Shown here in pieces: positions 1 through 6,436 of a stretch of DNA of 6,662 bases (its first letter is position 1; every line of letters begins with the position of its first letter). The notes beneath the pieces were generated by a model. It was not told where the DNA came from. It worked only from the letters and a program-made list of their open reading frames with translations, and did no database searches. The stretch is from Methanobacterium sp. GTDB taxonomy: Archaea > Methanobacteriota > Methanobacteria > Methanobacteriales > Methanobacteriaceae. The stretch spans positions 1 through 6,662 of the forward strand of contig PMNN01000169.1 in NCBI GenBank assembly GCA_003161815.1, written 5' to 3'. Position numbers and translations under genes: made by a program.

Positions 1-1248
1 TTCCTATTAGAATCAATGGAAAGTGATAGTGGAATGGCTAGATTCTCAGTTCTAGGATTTAAACCAGTTGCAACATTAAAAGCATATGGAAATGTACTGG
101 AAATAGAGAAAGATGGAGAAAAAGAAGTATTCGATGTAAGAAATCCCTTTGATGAAATAAAAAAGATTACATCATCCAGTAATGGGAAAAAAGGATTCCG
201 TGGTGGATTAGTAGGCTACGTTTCCTACGAGTCTGTGCGACACTTCGAACCAGTAGAAATCAAGGAAGGTCTTTATCCAGATTTTGAATTCGGTTTATTC
301 TTAGATGGGATAATATTCGATAGAATCCGAAACAAATGTGAATACGTAACTCTTAATGAAGATAGATCGGAAGAGATAAAAAATATTTCAAAAGAAGAAG
401 AAGAGATCAGTGGAATATGCTTTAAGGAAAATGGACATCATTTCTCAAAGGAAAAGTTTGAAGAAATGGTTCTCCAAGCTAAAGAGAAGATAAAAGCTGG
501 AGAAATATTTCAAAGTGTCATTTCAAATGCCCGGAAATATACTGTTAAAGGTAACAAGCTATCTTTTTATGAAAAACTTCGCAGTATAAATCCATCACCT
601 TACATGTATCATTTGAAACTGGATGAGCGAGAAATCATAGGATCCAGTCCAGAAATGCTGGTTAGAGTAGAAAACAGAATGATAGAAACATTTCCTATAG
701 CAGGAACTATAAAACGTGGCGCTACTCAGCATGAAGATCTACAACTACAAAAAGAAATGTTAGCAGATGAAAAAGAAAGAGCTGAACATTTAATGTTAGT
801 TGATCTGGCTAGAAATGATGTAGGGAAGGTAAGTAAATTTGGCTCGGTAAAAGTTCCCGATTACATGGGAATTAAAAAGTTTTCACATGTTCAACACATT
901 TTTTCTCGGGTTACCGGAGAGTTAAATCATAATAAATCTGCCGTTGACGCATTTTCAGCCATGTTTCCAGCGGGAACTCTTAGTGGAGCGCCTAAAATAA
1001 GGGCAATGGAAATAATAGATGAACTGGAAGAAATCCCCCGTGGACCCTATGGCGGTGCTGTTGGTTACTTCTCCCTTAATGGGAATGCAGATTTTGCAAT
1101 AACCATTCGAACTATGGTGTGTGATGGTGATCAAGCCAAAATACAGGCTGGTGCGGGTATAGTACACGACTCAGTGCCGGAAAACGAATATTATGAAAGC
1201 GAAAACAAGGCTAGTGCTCTTATAAACGCTCTTAGTAAGGTTGGATGA
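1..1248 (+). CDS. trpE: Anthranilate synthase component I (TrpE), 5'-truncated by window edge
   Basis: Converts chorismate, with ammonia supplied by TrpG, to anthranilate: the first committed, normally feedback-inhibited step of cytoplasmic tryptophan synthesis. The frame is open from base 1. The residues before the first ATG (position 16) are FLLES, the conserved N-terminal tryptophan-binding motif, so that ATG is internal and roughly 40-60 residues are missing (estimate from family length). Counting base 1 as codon 1, 415 residues are visible. NPSPYM (197-202) is the second part of the allosteric pocket. PIAGT (232-236) has Ala where the aminodeoxychorismate synthase PabB has Lys, favouring TrpE. 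GSSPEM (214-219), DLARND (268-273), [11 protein letters not shown] (322-332) and [15 protein letters not shown] (382-396) are chorismate-binding-fold signatures. The stop at 1246-1248 lies against trpG. No Trp residue is present in the visible part. Product assignment is very secure; only the start is unknown. Confidence 0.97.
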   Translation, partial: FLLESMESDSGMARFSVLGFKPVATLKAYGNVLEIEKDGEKEVFDVRNPFDEIKKITSSSNGKKGFRGGLVGYVSYESVRHFEPVEIKEGLYPDFEFGLFLDGIIFDRIRNKCEYVTLNEDRSEEIKNISKEEEEISGICFKENGHHFSKEKFEEMVLQAKEKIKAGEIFQSVISNARKYTVKGNKLSFYEKLRSINPSPYMYHLKLDEREIIGSSPEMLVRVENRMIETFPIAGTIKRGATQHEDLQLQKEMLADEKERAEHLMLVDLARNDVGKVSKFGSVKVPDYMGIKKFSHVQHIFSRVTGELNHNKSAVDAFSAMFPAGTLSGAPKIRAMEIIDELEEIPRGPYGGAVGYFSLNGNADFAITIRTMVCDGDQAKIQAGAGIVHDSVPENEYYESENKASALINALSKVG

Positions 1249-1250
1249 TT
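1243..1250 (+). promoter_or_regulatory. Likely ribosome binding site of trpG
   Basis: GGATGATT resembles the archaeal GGTGAT ribosome binding sequence with one extra base. It ends three bases before ATG 1254 and includes the alternative ATG 1245. This is the main sequence argument, besides the protein family N-terminus, for starting trpG at 1254. The match is imperfect. Confidence 0.5.
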
Positions 1251-1253
1251 AAA

Positions 1254-1823
1254 ATGATATTAATAATTGATAATTATGACTCATTCACCTATAACTTTTA
1301 TCAACTAATAGGGGAACTTCATGAAGATATAATCGTTAAACGTAATGATGAGATAAGCCTTAAGGAGATTAAAAAAATGAATCCTGAGAAAATAGTTATT
1401 TCTCCAGGTCCGGGTCGTCCTGAAAATAAGAGGGATTTTGGGATTTGCACTCAGGTAATACAGAAACTTGGAAGTATAAAACCAATTCTTGGAGTTTGTT
1501 TAGGACATCAAGGAATATTTAATGCTTTTGATGGTGAAATAATACGTGCAGAACCTGTACATGGTAAAACGAGTCAAATATTACATACAGATGATAGTAT
1601 TTTCAGAGGAGTCAAAAATCCTCTTACTGCTGCTAGATATCATTCACTAATATGCAATGATAAAACAATACCTGAATGTATAGAAATAATTGCAAAAACT
1701 CGTGAAGGCATGATAATGGCTATAAAGCATCGTGATAATCCTATAGTCGGACTTCAATTCCACCCGGAATCTGTAGGTACACCTGAGGGGAGAATAATAC
1801 TTAAAAATTTTCTGGAGATGTAA
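1254..1823 (+). CDS. trpG: Anthranilate synthase component II, glutamine amidotransferase (TrpG)
   Basis: Class I glutamine amidotransferase that hydrolyses glutamine and passes ammonia to TrpE. From the ATG at 1254 it is 189 residues, normal for a stand-alone TrpG. The N-terminus MILIIDNYDSFTYN is the family signature. SPGPGRP is the oxyanion-hole loop, GVCLGHQ carries the nucleophile Cys82 (codon 1497-1499), and QFHPES supplies His170 and Glu172 of the triad. HGKTS is a TrpG/PabA-type motif near the TrpE interface. Start choice: an in-frame ATG at 1245 overlaps the trpE stop as ATGA and would add Met-Ile-Lys. I prefer 1254 because it gives the usual family N-terminus and has GGATGATT (1243-1250) at a suitable distance; 1245 remains possible. 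TrpG in many organisms can also serve p-aminobenzoate synthesis, but the neighbours here are all trp genes. Confidence 0.95.
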   Translation: MILIIDNYDSFTYNFYQLIGELHEDIIVKRNDEISLKEIKKMNPEKIVISPGPGRPENKRDFGICTQVIQKLGSIKPILGVCLGHQGIFNAFDGEIIRAEPVHGKTSQILHTDDSIFRGVKNPLTAARYHSLICNDKTIPECIEIIAKTREGMIMAIKHRDNPIVGLQFHPESVGTPEGRIILKNFLEM

Positions 1824-1828
1824 ATTTA

Positions 1829-2623
1829 ATGAAGTTTTCAGATATAATAATGAAGCGAAGGGAAGTTTTAATTAAAGAAAAGCTTTATAAACCTTTAAGT
1901 GAGATAAAAGAGGATATTAAAAGAGTTAAATTGAGGAAAAACTTCAAAAACTCTCTCTTAAAAGAGGATGATGTATCTATAATCTGTGAATACAAACCTG
2001 CTTCACCCTCAGCAGGTAAGATCTCTAATTTAACAGTCGAGACTGTATTACCTTTATTTGAAAAGAGTAGTGCCAGCGCAGCTTCAATTATAACCGAAGA
2101 GTGTTATTTTAAGAGTAACATTAACAATTTGAAGATTGCTTGTAAAATAAGTTGTTTATCACTGCTTAGAAAAGATTTTATTCTAGATGAATATCAAATA
2201 TACGAGTCAAGAGCCAATGGAGCTAACGCTGTTCTTTTAATGGCTGATATTTACCCTAATTTATCGGAGGGAATTTTAATCACAAATTATTTAGGAATGG
2301 ATGCTGTGGTTGAATGTAAAAATAGGGAAGAAGTAGATAATGCCGTAAAAGCTGGTGCTGAAATAATTGGAATAAATAATCGGTGTTTTGATGATTTCAG
2401 CATCGATTTTAAGCGAACCAGGGAGCTTTCAAGATTCGTTCCCCCTGAAATAATTCTTGTATCTGAAAGTGGTGTAAAGAATGCTGATGATGTGAAGTTA
2501 TTATCTAGTTATGGTGTTGATGCATTATTGGTTGGCACTAGTATAATGAGTTCTAATGAAATATCTGGAAAGATAGTTGAAATTGTTAGTGCTGCTGAAA
2601 ATTCTAGGATGGAGCGGAGATGA
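1829..2623 (+). CDS. trpC: Indole-3-glycerol-phosphate synthase (TrpC)
   Basis: TIM-barrel enzyme that decarboxylates and cyclises carboxyphenylamino-deoxyribulose phosphate to indole-3-glycerol phosphate. It has 264 residues, a full-length monofunctional form not fused to TrpF. By comparison with the well-studied Sulfolobus enzyme, the catalytic set is present: Glu54 and Lys56 in EYKPASPS, Lys115 in LLRKDFI, Glu162 in VVECKN, Asn183 in GINNR, and Ser214 in VSESG. The phosphate-binding end is LLVGTSIM (233-240). SIITEECYF and YQIYESRANGANAVLL are further family blocks. It starts 5 nt after the trpG stop; a GGAG sequence (1814-1817) inside the end of trpG is the likely ribosome binding site. 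Its stop overlaps the trpF start (ATGA at 2620-2623). It has no Trp residue and no sign of damage. Confidence 0.96.
   Translation: MKFSDIIMKRREVLIKEKLYKPLSEIKEDIKRVKLRKNFKNSLLKEDDVSIICEYKPASPSAGKISNLTVETVLPLFEKSSASAASIITEECYFKSNINNLKIACKISCLSLLRKDFILDEYQIYESRANGANAVLLMADIYPNLSEGILITNYLGMDAVVECKNREEVDNAVKAGAEIIGINNRCFDDFSIDFKRTRELSRFVPPEIILVSESGVKNADDVKLLSSYGVDALLVGTSIMSSNEISGKIVEIVSAAENSRMERR
2611..2614 (+). promoter_or_regulatory. Ribosome binding site of trpF
   Basis: GGAG lies five bases before ATG 2620, inside the last codons of trpC. Together with the ATGA stop/start overlap it supports the chosen trpF start and coupled translation. Confidence 0.65.
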
Positions 2624-3288
2624 AAGTAAAGATCTGTGGAATAACTAGAGTTGAAGATGTAATGATTTGCGAGGAAAATAATGCAGATCTCATTGGTTTC
2701 ATTAATATTAAACGCTCCAAAAGATTTGTGGAAATAAATGAAATCAATCAACTCACTAGTAAGCTTAATAATAGGGAAAAGGCCGTCTTAGTAATTGAAC
2801 CCGAAAATTTGGAAGAAGCAGAAGTAATTCAAAAAAAATCTAATATCAACATTTTCCAACTTCATTCACTTTCAAGTGATGATATTAATAGATTAAAGGA
2901 ATCTGAATCAATACAGAAGCAATTAAAGATAATTAGAGCTGTGGGAATTCCTGAAAGAATCACTGCCCGGAAAAAAGTTGAGATAGAAGATTTTGCCAAT
3001 GTTTGTGACTTTTTACTATTTGATTATGAGGATTATGGAAAAATCGGCGGCACTGGAAAACAAATTCCTATTAAATTAATTATTGAAGCTGCTGAACTTG
3101 CAAAAAATGCTAATGATAATATAAAATTATTTTTAGCGGGTGGATTAGATTTAAAAAGAATTCAAACTGAAGGAAAACAGATTGAAAGAATATTTGATTT
3201 CATAGATGTTAATTCAGGTGTTGAAGATAGCCCTGGATTAAAGAATGATAACAAAATCAGAGAGATTATAGAATTAATACGAGATTAA
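2620..3288 (+). CDS. trpF: Phosphoribosylanthranilate isomerase (TrpF)
   Basis: Amadori isomerase turning phosphoribosylanthranilate into carboxyphenylamino-deoxyribulose phosphate, the substrate of TrpC. It has 222 residues, a normal single-domain TIM barrel. KICGIT (4-9) carries the catalytic base Cys6. FLLFDYEDYGKIGGTGK (131-147) carries the catalytic acid Asp135 and the GGTG phosphate loop. FLAGGLD (171-177) and DVNSGVEDSPGLK (196-208) are the C-terminal phosphate-binding and family motifs. Arg35 in SKRFV matches the conserved substrate-binding arginine. Regions 36-75 and 85-125 are less conserved, Lys/Glu-rich and hard to align by eye. The start overlaps the trpC stop as ATGA, with GGAG at 2611-2614 five bases before it, implying translational coupling. 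It has no Trp residue. After its stop comes the widest spacer in the operon. Confidence 0.95.
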   Translation: MKVKICGITRVEDVMICEENNADLIGFINIKRSKRFVEINEINQLTSKLNNREKAVLVIEPENLEEAEVIQKKSNINIFQLHSLSSDDINRLKESESIQKQLKIIRAVGIPERITARKKVEIEDFANVCDFLLFDYEDYGKIGGTGKQIPIKLIIEAAELAKNANDNIKLFLAGGLDLKRIQTEGKQIERIFDFIDVNSGVEDSPGLKNDNKIREIIELIRD

Positions 3289-3289
3289 A

Positions 3290-3312
3290 AAAATATTTTG
3301 AATAAATATTTT
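3290..3312 (+). repeat. Perfect 9-bp A/T inverted repeat in the trpF-trpB spacer
   Basis: AAAATATTT (3290-3298) and AAATATTTT (3304-3312) are exact reverse complements around a 5-nt loop (TGAAT). The same bases also give a direct repeat of AAATATTTT at 3291-3299 and 3304-3312, spaced 13 bp. It sits two to four bases upstream of the trpB ribosome binding site, in the only spacer over 10 bp in the operon. As RNA, nine A-U pairs would be weak; as DNA it could be a TATA-like element or a protein site. Function unknown. Confidence 0.5.
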
Positions 3313-3314
3313 AA

Positions 3315-3322
3315 AGGGTGAT
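3315..3322 (+). promoter_or_regulatory. Ribosome binding site that decides the trpB start
   Basis: AGGGTGAT is the strongest such site in the window and ends seven bases before ATG 3330. It contains a GTG (3318-3320) that is in frame with trpB and can be mistaken for the start codon. A start there would leave only TTTTAAAGG as a leader and put the obvious binding site inside the gene. Confidence 0.8.
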
Positions 3323-3329
3323 TTTTAGT

Positions 3330-4511
3330 ATGATTGCTGATGGTAAATTCGGGATATATGGAGGTATTTTTGTTCCAGAGCTTCTAATACCTGCATTAGA
3401 AGAATTGGAAGGAGCTTTCATTAAATATAAAGATGATAAAGATTTTAATGCTGAATTAGATTATTATTTAAGGGAATTTGCGGGTAGACCTACTTCCTTA
3501 TATTATGCACGTAACCTCTCAGAGAAGCTGGGATGTAAAATTTATCTTAAACGAGAGGATATGCTACATACAGGTGCTCATAAAATAAATAATACTTTAG
3601 GGCAGGGTCTTTTAGCTAAGTATATGGGTAAAAAAAGATTGATAGCTGAGACTGGTGCAGGACAACATGGTATCGCTACTGCTGTAGTTGGCGCCTTACT
3701 AAAAATGCCTACCGAAGTTTATATGGGCAGTGAAGATGTGCAAAGACAAAAATTAAATGTTTTCAGAATGGAACTTTCCGATGCAAAGGTTATACCAGTA
3801 GATAGTGGTTCACGTACACTTAAGGATTCTATAAATGAAGCTTTAAGAGATTGGATTAGTAATGTAGAGTACACTCACTACTTAATCGGCTCTACAATGG
3901 GACCTCACCCCTACCCCACTATGGTGAAGCATTTCCAGAGTATCATTGGGAGAGAAACCAAAAAGCAGATCATGGAAAAGGATGATAAAAATCCTGATGT
4001 AATAATCGCTTGTGTTGGTGGAGGAAGTAACGCTATCGGCATCTTCTCAGAATTTATAGAGGATGAAAATGTGGAATTAGTGGGTGTTGAAGGAGGTGGA
4101 AATGGAGTTAATAGTGGAAAAACTGGTGCAACCCTTTCTGTCGGTACAGAAGGAGTATTGCATGGATCTCTTTCATTTGTACTGCAAAATAAGTATGGAC
4201 AAATAAATGAAGCTCATTCAATATCTGCAGGACTCGATTACCCAGGTGTAGGCCCTGAACATGCTCACCTAAAAGTAACAGGCCGTGCTAAATACGTAGC
4301 TATAAATGATAAAGAAGCTCTTCATGGTTTTAAATTACTCTCTAAATATGAAGGTATAATACCCGCACTTGAAAGTGCTCATGCCATTGCTTATCTAGAG
4401 AAATATGTTCAGTTGAGAGAAAATAAGGGTAAAACTATTGTAGTGAATTTATCTGGAAGGGGTGATAAAGATATGTTCTTAGTTGCTGAGGAGATGGGTG
4501 AAGAAGTATGA
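3330..4511 (+). CDS. trpB: Tryptophan synthase beta subunit (TrpB, TrpB1 type)
   Basis: PLP enzyme that joins indole, channelled from TrpA, to L-serine to give L-tryptophan. It has 393 residues from the ATG at 3330. HTGAHKINN carries the PLP Schiff-base lysine Lys85, AETGAGQHG the catalytic Glu107, GGGSNA (230-235) binds PLP phosphate, and LSGRGDKD places Ser375 near the pyridine nitrogen. [11 protein letters not shown] (301-311) and Glu348 also match the classical enzyme. The N-terminus [13 protein letters not shown] and the adjacent trpA mark it as TrpB1, the TrpA-partnered form, not the longer TrpB2. Start choice: an in-frame GTG at 3318 would add four residues, but it lies inside AGGGTGAT, which is better read as the ribosome binding site for ATG 3330. 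Contains one Trp (residue 175), matching a Trp seen in the enterobacterial enzyme. Its stop overlaps trpA (ATGA). Confidence 0.97.
   Translation: MIADGKFGIYGGIFVPELLIPALEELEGAFIKYKDDKDFNAELDYYLREFAGRPTSLYYARNLSEKLGCKIYLKREDMLHTGAHKINNTLGQGLLAKYMGKKRLIAETGAGQHGIATAVVGALLKMPTEVYMGSEDVQRQKLNVFRMELSDAKVIPVDSGSRTLKDSINEALRDWISNVEYTHYLIGSTMGPHPYPTMVKHFQSIIGRETKKQIMEKDDKNPDVIIACVGGGSNAIGIFSEFIEDENVELVGVEGGGNGVNSGKTGATLSVGTEGVLHGSLSFVLQNKYGQINEAHSISAGLDYPGVGPEHAHLKVTGRAKYVAINDKEALHGFKLLSKYEGIIPALESAHAIAYLEKYVQLRENKGKTIVVNLSGRGDKDMFLVAEEMGEEV
4496..4501 (+). promoter_or_regulatory. Ribosome binding site of trpA
   Basis: GGGTGA in the last codons of trpB lies six bases before ATG 4508. It supports this start over the later in-frame ATG at residue 14 and fits coupled translation with trpB. 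Confidence 0.7.
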
Positions 4512-5347
4512 AAATTGAAAATAACCCTAGAATTGAAAGTTATGATGATATGTTTAAGCGGGTTAAAGATAATGATGAAGGAGCTTTTATACCCTTTATT
4601 GTTGCCGGAGACCCTGATTTTGAAACATCACTCCAGATTGTAAGGGCAATGTTAGATTGCGGTGCCGATGCACTAGAAATTGGTTTTCCCTTCAGCGATC
4701 CCGTGGCGGATGGTCCTACAGTACAATCAGCAGATATTAGAGCTTTAAATTCTGGGATGAATACTAATAAAGGTTTTGAATTTATAAGAAGGATTCGGGA
4801 TTTCACCCAGATTCCTATTGGATTATTAGTGTATTATAACCTCATTTATAAAATGGGAGTAAATGAGTTTTATAGAAAAGCTAGTGTAAGCGGTGTTAAC
4901 GGTATTCTTGCAGCGGATCTGCCTCCTGAAGAGGCTGATCCAGCCGTTGAAGCTGCTAGGGATAATGGTATTAATCAAATCTTCCTAGCTGCTCAGACTA
5001 CTAGTAATCAGCGACTTGAGAAAATAATAGAGTTATGTTCTGGTTTTCTTTATGTGGTGTCAGTTATGGGGGTTACAGGAGCCCGGAGTAAGCTTAAAGT
5101 TAGCACAGTAGAATTAGTAGAGAGAATGCGTAGTCATACTCAACTTCCCATTTGTGTAGGATTCGGAATTTCTAAACCTGAGCATGTAACTGAAGTTATA
5201 GACGCTGGTGCAGATGGAGCTATTGTGGGAAGCGCTCTAATTAATGCGATGACAGATAACTTAGATAACCCTGAATCTAAGGTACGTGAATGTTGTCACA
5301 TTATGAAAAAAGCTACACAAAAAAGTTCTCTATCTAGATGTGAGTGA
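4508..5347 (+). CDS. trpA: Tryptophan synthase alpha subunit (TrpA)
   Basis: TIM-barrel lyase that splits indole-3-glycerol phosphate into indole and glyceraldehyde-3-phosphate; works in an alpha-beta complex with TrpB. It has 279 residues. [13 protein letters not shown] (24-36) is the usual N-terminal block. [16 protein letters not shown] (55-70) carries both catalytic acids, Glu57 and Asp68. YYNLIYKMG (109-117) and ADLPPEE (136-142) line the barrel, GVTGARS (188-194) is the mobile loop 6, and GFGIS (218-222) with GSAL (241-244) bind phosphate. About eight residues precede the usual family start, but ATG 4508 is supported by GGGTGA at 4496-4501 and by the ATGA overlap with trpB, which suggests coupled, near-equal synthesis of the two subunits. 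It has no Trp residue. Confidence 0.96.
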   Translation: MKIENNPRIESYDDMFKRVKDNDEGAFIPFIVAGDPDFETSLQIVRAMLDCGADALEIGFPFSDPVADGPTVQSADIRALNSGMNTNKGFEFIRRIRDFTQIPIGLLVYYNLIYKMGVNEFYRKASVSGVNGILAADLPPEEADPAVEAARDNGINQIFLAAQTTSNQRLEKIIELCSGFLYVVSVMGVTGARSKLKVSTVELVERMRSHTQLPICVGFGISKPEHVTEVIDAGADGAIVGSALINAMTDNLDNPESKVRECCHIMKKATQKSSLSRCE

Positions 5348-5348
5348 T
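5342..5348 (+). promoter_or_regulatory. Ribosome binding site of trpD overlapping the trpA stop
   Basis: GAGTGAT contains the trpA stop codon TGA (5345-5347) and lies six bases before ATG 5355. The ribosome finishing trpA therefore ends on the trpD entry site, which suggests re-initiation. Confidence 0.65.
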
Positions 5349-5354
5349 TTGTAA

Positions 5355-6410
5355 ATGCTAAATGAATGTCTTAAAAAAGTAGTTTCTGGTCACGATTTAA
5401 GTGAAGAGGAATCTTACCAGTGCATGGTTGAAATAAAAAATCATAATGCTAGCGAAGTGAAGATTGCAGCATTATTAACTGCCCTTTCAATGAAAGGAGA
5501 AACTGTGGATGAGATAACTGGTTTTGCAAAGGCTATGCGTGAAACCTCAATAAAGGTATCTTCTCCACAAGGACGTGTTTTAGTAGACACCTGCGGAACA
5601 GGTGGTGATAAATTTAAAACTTTTAATGTAAGTACAGCTGCTGCCATAATAGCCGCCTCCTGTGGAGTTACCATCGCCAAGCACGGAAATCGTAGCATAA
5701 CTAGTAAATGTGGCGGTGCTGATATCCTAGAATCCTTAGGAGTTAACATTAACTGTGATGCTAAAGGTGTGGAGAAATGTTTAGAAGAAATAGGATTAGG
5801 ATTCATGTTCGCCCCTAACTTCCATCCAGCTATGCTAAATGTGATGCCCATTAGAAGAATACTCGGAATTAGAACTATTTTCAATATTTTAGGACCTTTA
5901 ACTTCACCAGCTAATGCAGATATCCAGCTTTTAGGAGTTTTTGATCCAAATTATGTGGAATTAATGGCTCATGTTTTGAACAACTTAGGTGTTAAGCGAG
6001 CTTTGGTGGTACATGGATTTGATAATAATGATAAACCTGCTATGGATGAAATATCATTATTAGGTCGTAGCAAAGTAGCTTTTTTGAGTGAAGGTGAGGT
6101 TAAGATTCAGGAATGGTATCCCGATGATTTTGGATTGGAAAGTACCATCCCAGATTATATTAAAGCTCCTGAAAACCTTTATGAAAATTTAGAAGTTATT
6201 AATGGAGTTTTAAAGGGTAGAAGAAATAGTGTAGGGGATGAAGCTCGGTTGAATCTTTGTCTTATAAATGCTGCTGCTATACTATTTGTCACTGCTGAAA
6301 CGGATAGTCTTAAAGTAGCAATGAAGATGGTTCTTGAATCTGTTGAAAATGGTGAAGCTTTAAATAAATTGGATAAATTCATTAAAATAAGTAATAAATA
6401 TTGTGAATAA
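5355..6410 (+). CDS. trpD: Anthranilate phosphoribosyltransferase (TrpD)
   Basis: Transfers the phosphoribosyl group of PRPP to anthranilate, the second pathway step. It has 351 residues, a full-length stand-alone enzyme of the class with a small helical domain (about 1-70) and an alpha/beta domain. DTCGTGGDKFKTFNVSTAAA (78-97) includes the glycine-rich PRPP loop and KHGNRS (109-114) the second diphosphate-binding motif. HPAM (157-160) and the nearby arginines at 167-173 form the anthranilate site, and Asp231-Glu232 in MDEIS are the metal-binding pair. Just before that pair the chain reads VVHGFDNNDKPAMDEIS, some residues longer than the usual VVHG-DGxDEIS. It starts 7 nt after the trpA stop with GAGTGAT (5342-5348) as ribosome binding site. 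It is the last gene of the operon, and has one Trp (residue 254). Confidence 0.96.
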   Translation: MLNECLKKVVSGHDLSEEESYQCMVEIKNHNASEVKIAALLTALSMKGETVDEITGFAKAMRETSIKVSSPQGRVLVDTCGTGGDKFKTFNVSTAAAIIAASCGVTIAKHGNRSITSKCGGADILESLGVNINCDAKGVEKCLEEIGLGFMFAPNFHPAMLNVMPIRRILGIRTIFNILGPLTSPANADIQLLGVFDPNYVELMAHVLNNLGVKRALVVHGFDNNDKPAMDEISLLGRSKVAFLSEGEVKIQEWYPDDFGLESTIPDYIKAPENLYENLEVINGVLKGRRNSVGDEARLNLCLINAAAILFVTAETDSLKVAMKMVLESVENGEALNKLDKFIKISNKYCE

Positions 6411-6436
6411 CTATTTTAATTATCAGTATTTTTTAT
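6411..6436 (+). terminator. Probable oligo-T terminator of the trp operon
   Basis: Right after the trpD stop there is a T4 run (6414-6417) and a T6 run (6429-6434). Archaeal RNA polymerase is known to terminate at such oligo-T tracts without needing a hairpin, and no strong hairpin is seen before them. The position at the end of the last gene agrees. The region is so A+T-rich that short T runs carry limited weight. Confidence 0.5.

Noticed and set aside
16..18. ATG as the start of trpE
   Set aside because: The frame is open upstream to base 1 and encodes the conserved FLLES motif just before it, so this ATG is an internal Met in a gene cut by the window edge.
694..708. Possibility that the first gene is PabB (aminodeoxychorismate synthase) instead of TrpE
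   Set aside because: The PIAGT motif has Ala where PabB has Lys, the tryptophan-pocket motifs LLES and NPSPYM are present, and all neighbours are trp genes.
1556..1561. TGTACA, resembling a TrpY operator box
   Set aside because: It lies inside trpG coding sequence as a single copy; one chance hit of a 6-mer in 6.6 kb is expected, and the known sites are clustered at the promoter.
5441..5884. 147-codon antisense open frame opposite trpD, and shorter ones opposite trpE, trpC, trpA and trpD
   Set aside because: They are mirror frames of strongly conserved genes, their translations show no family features, and they lack credible ribosome binding sites.
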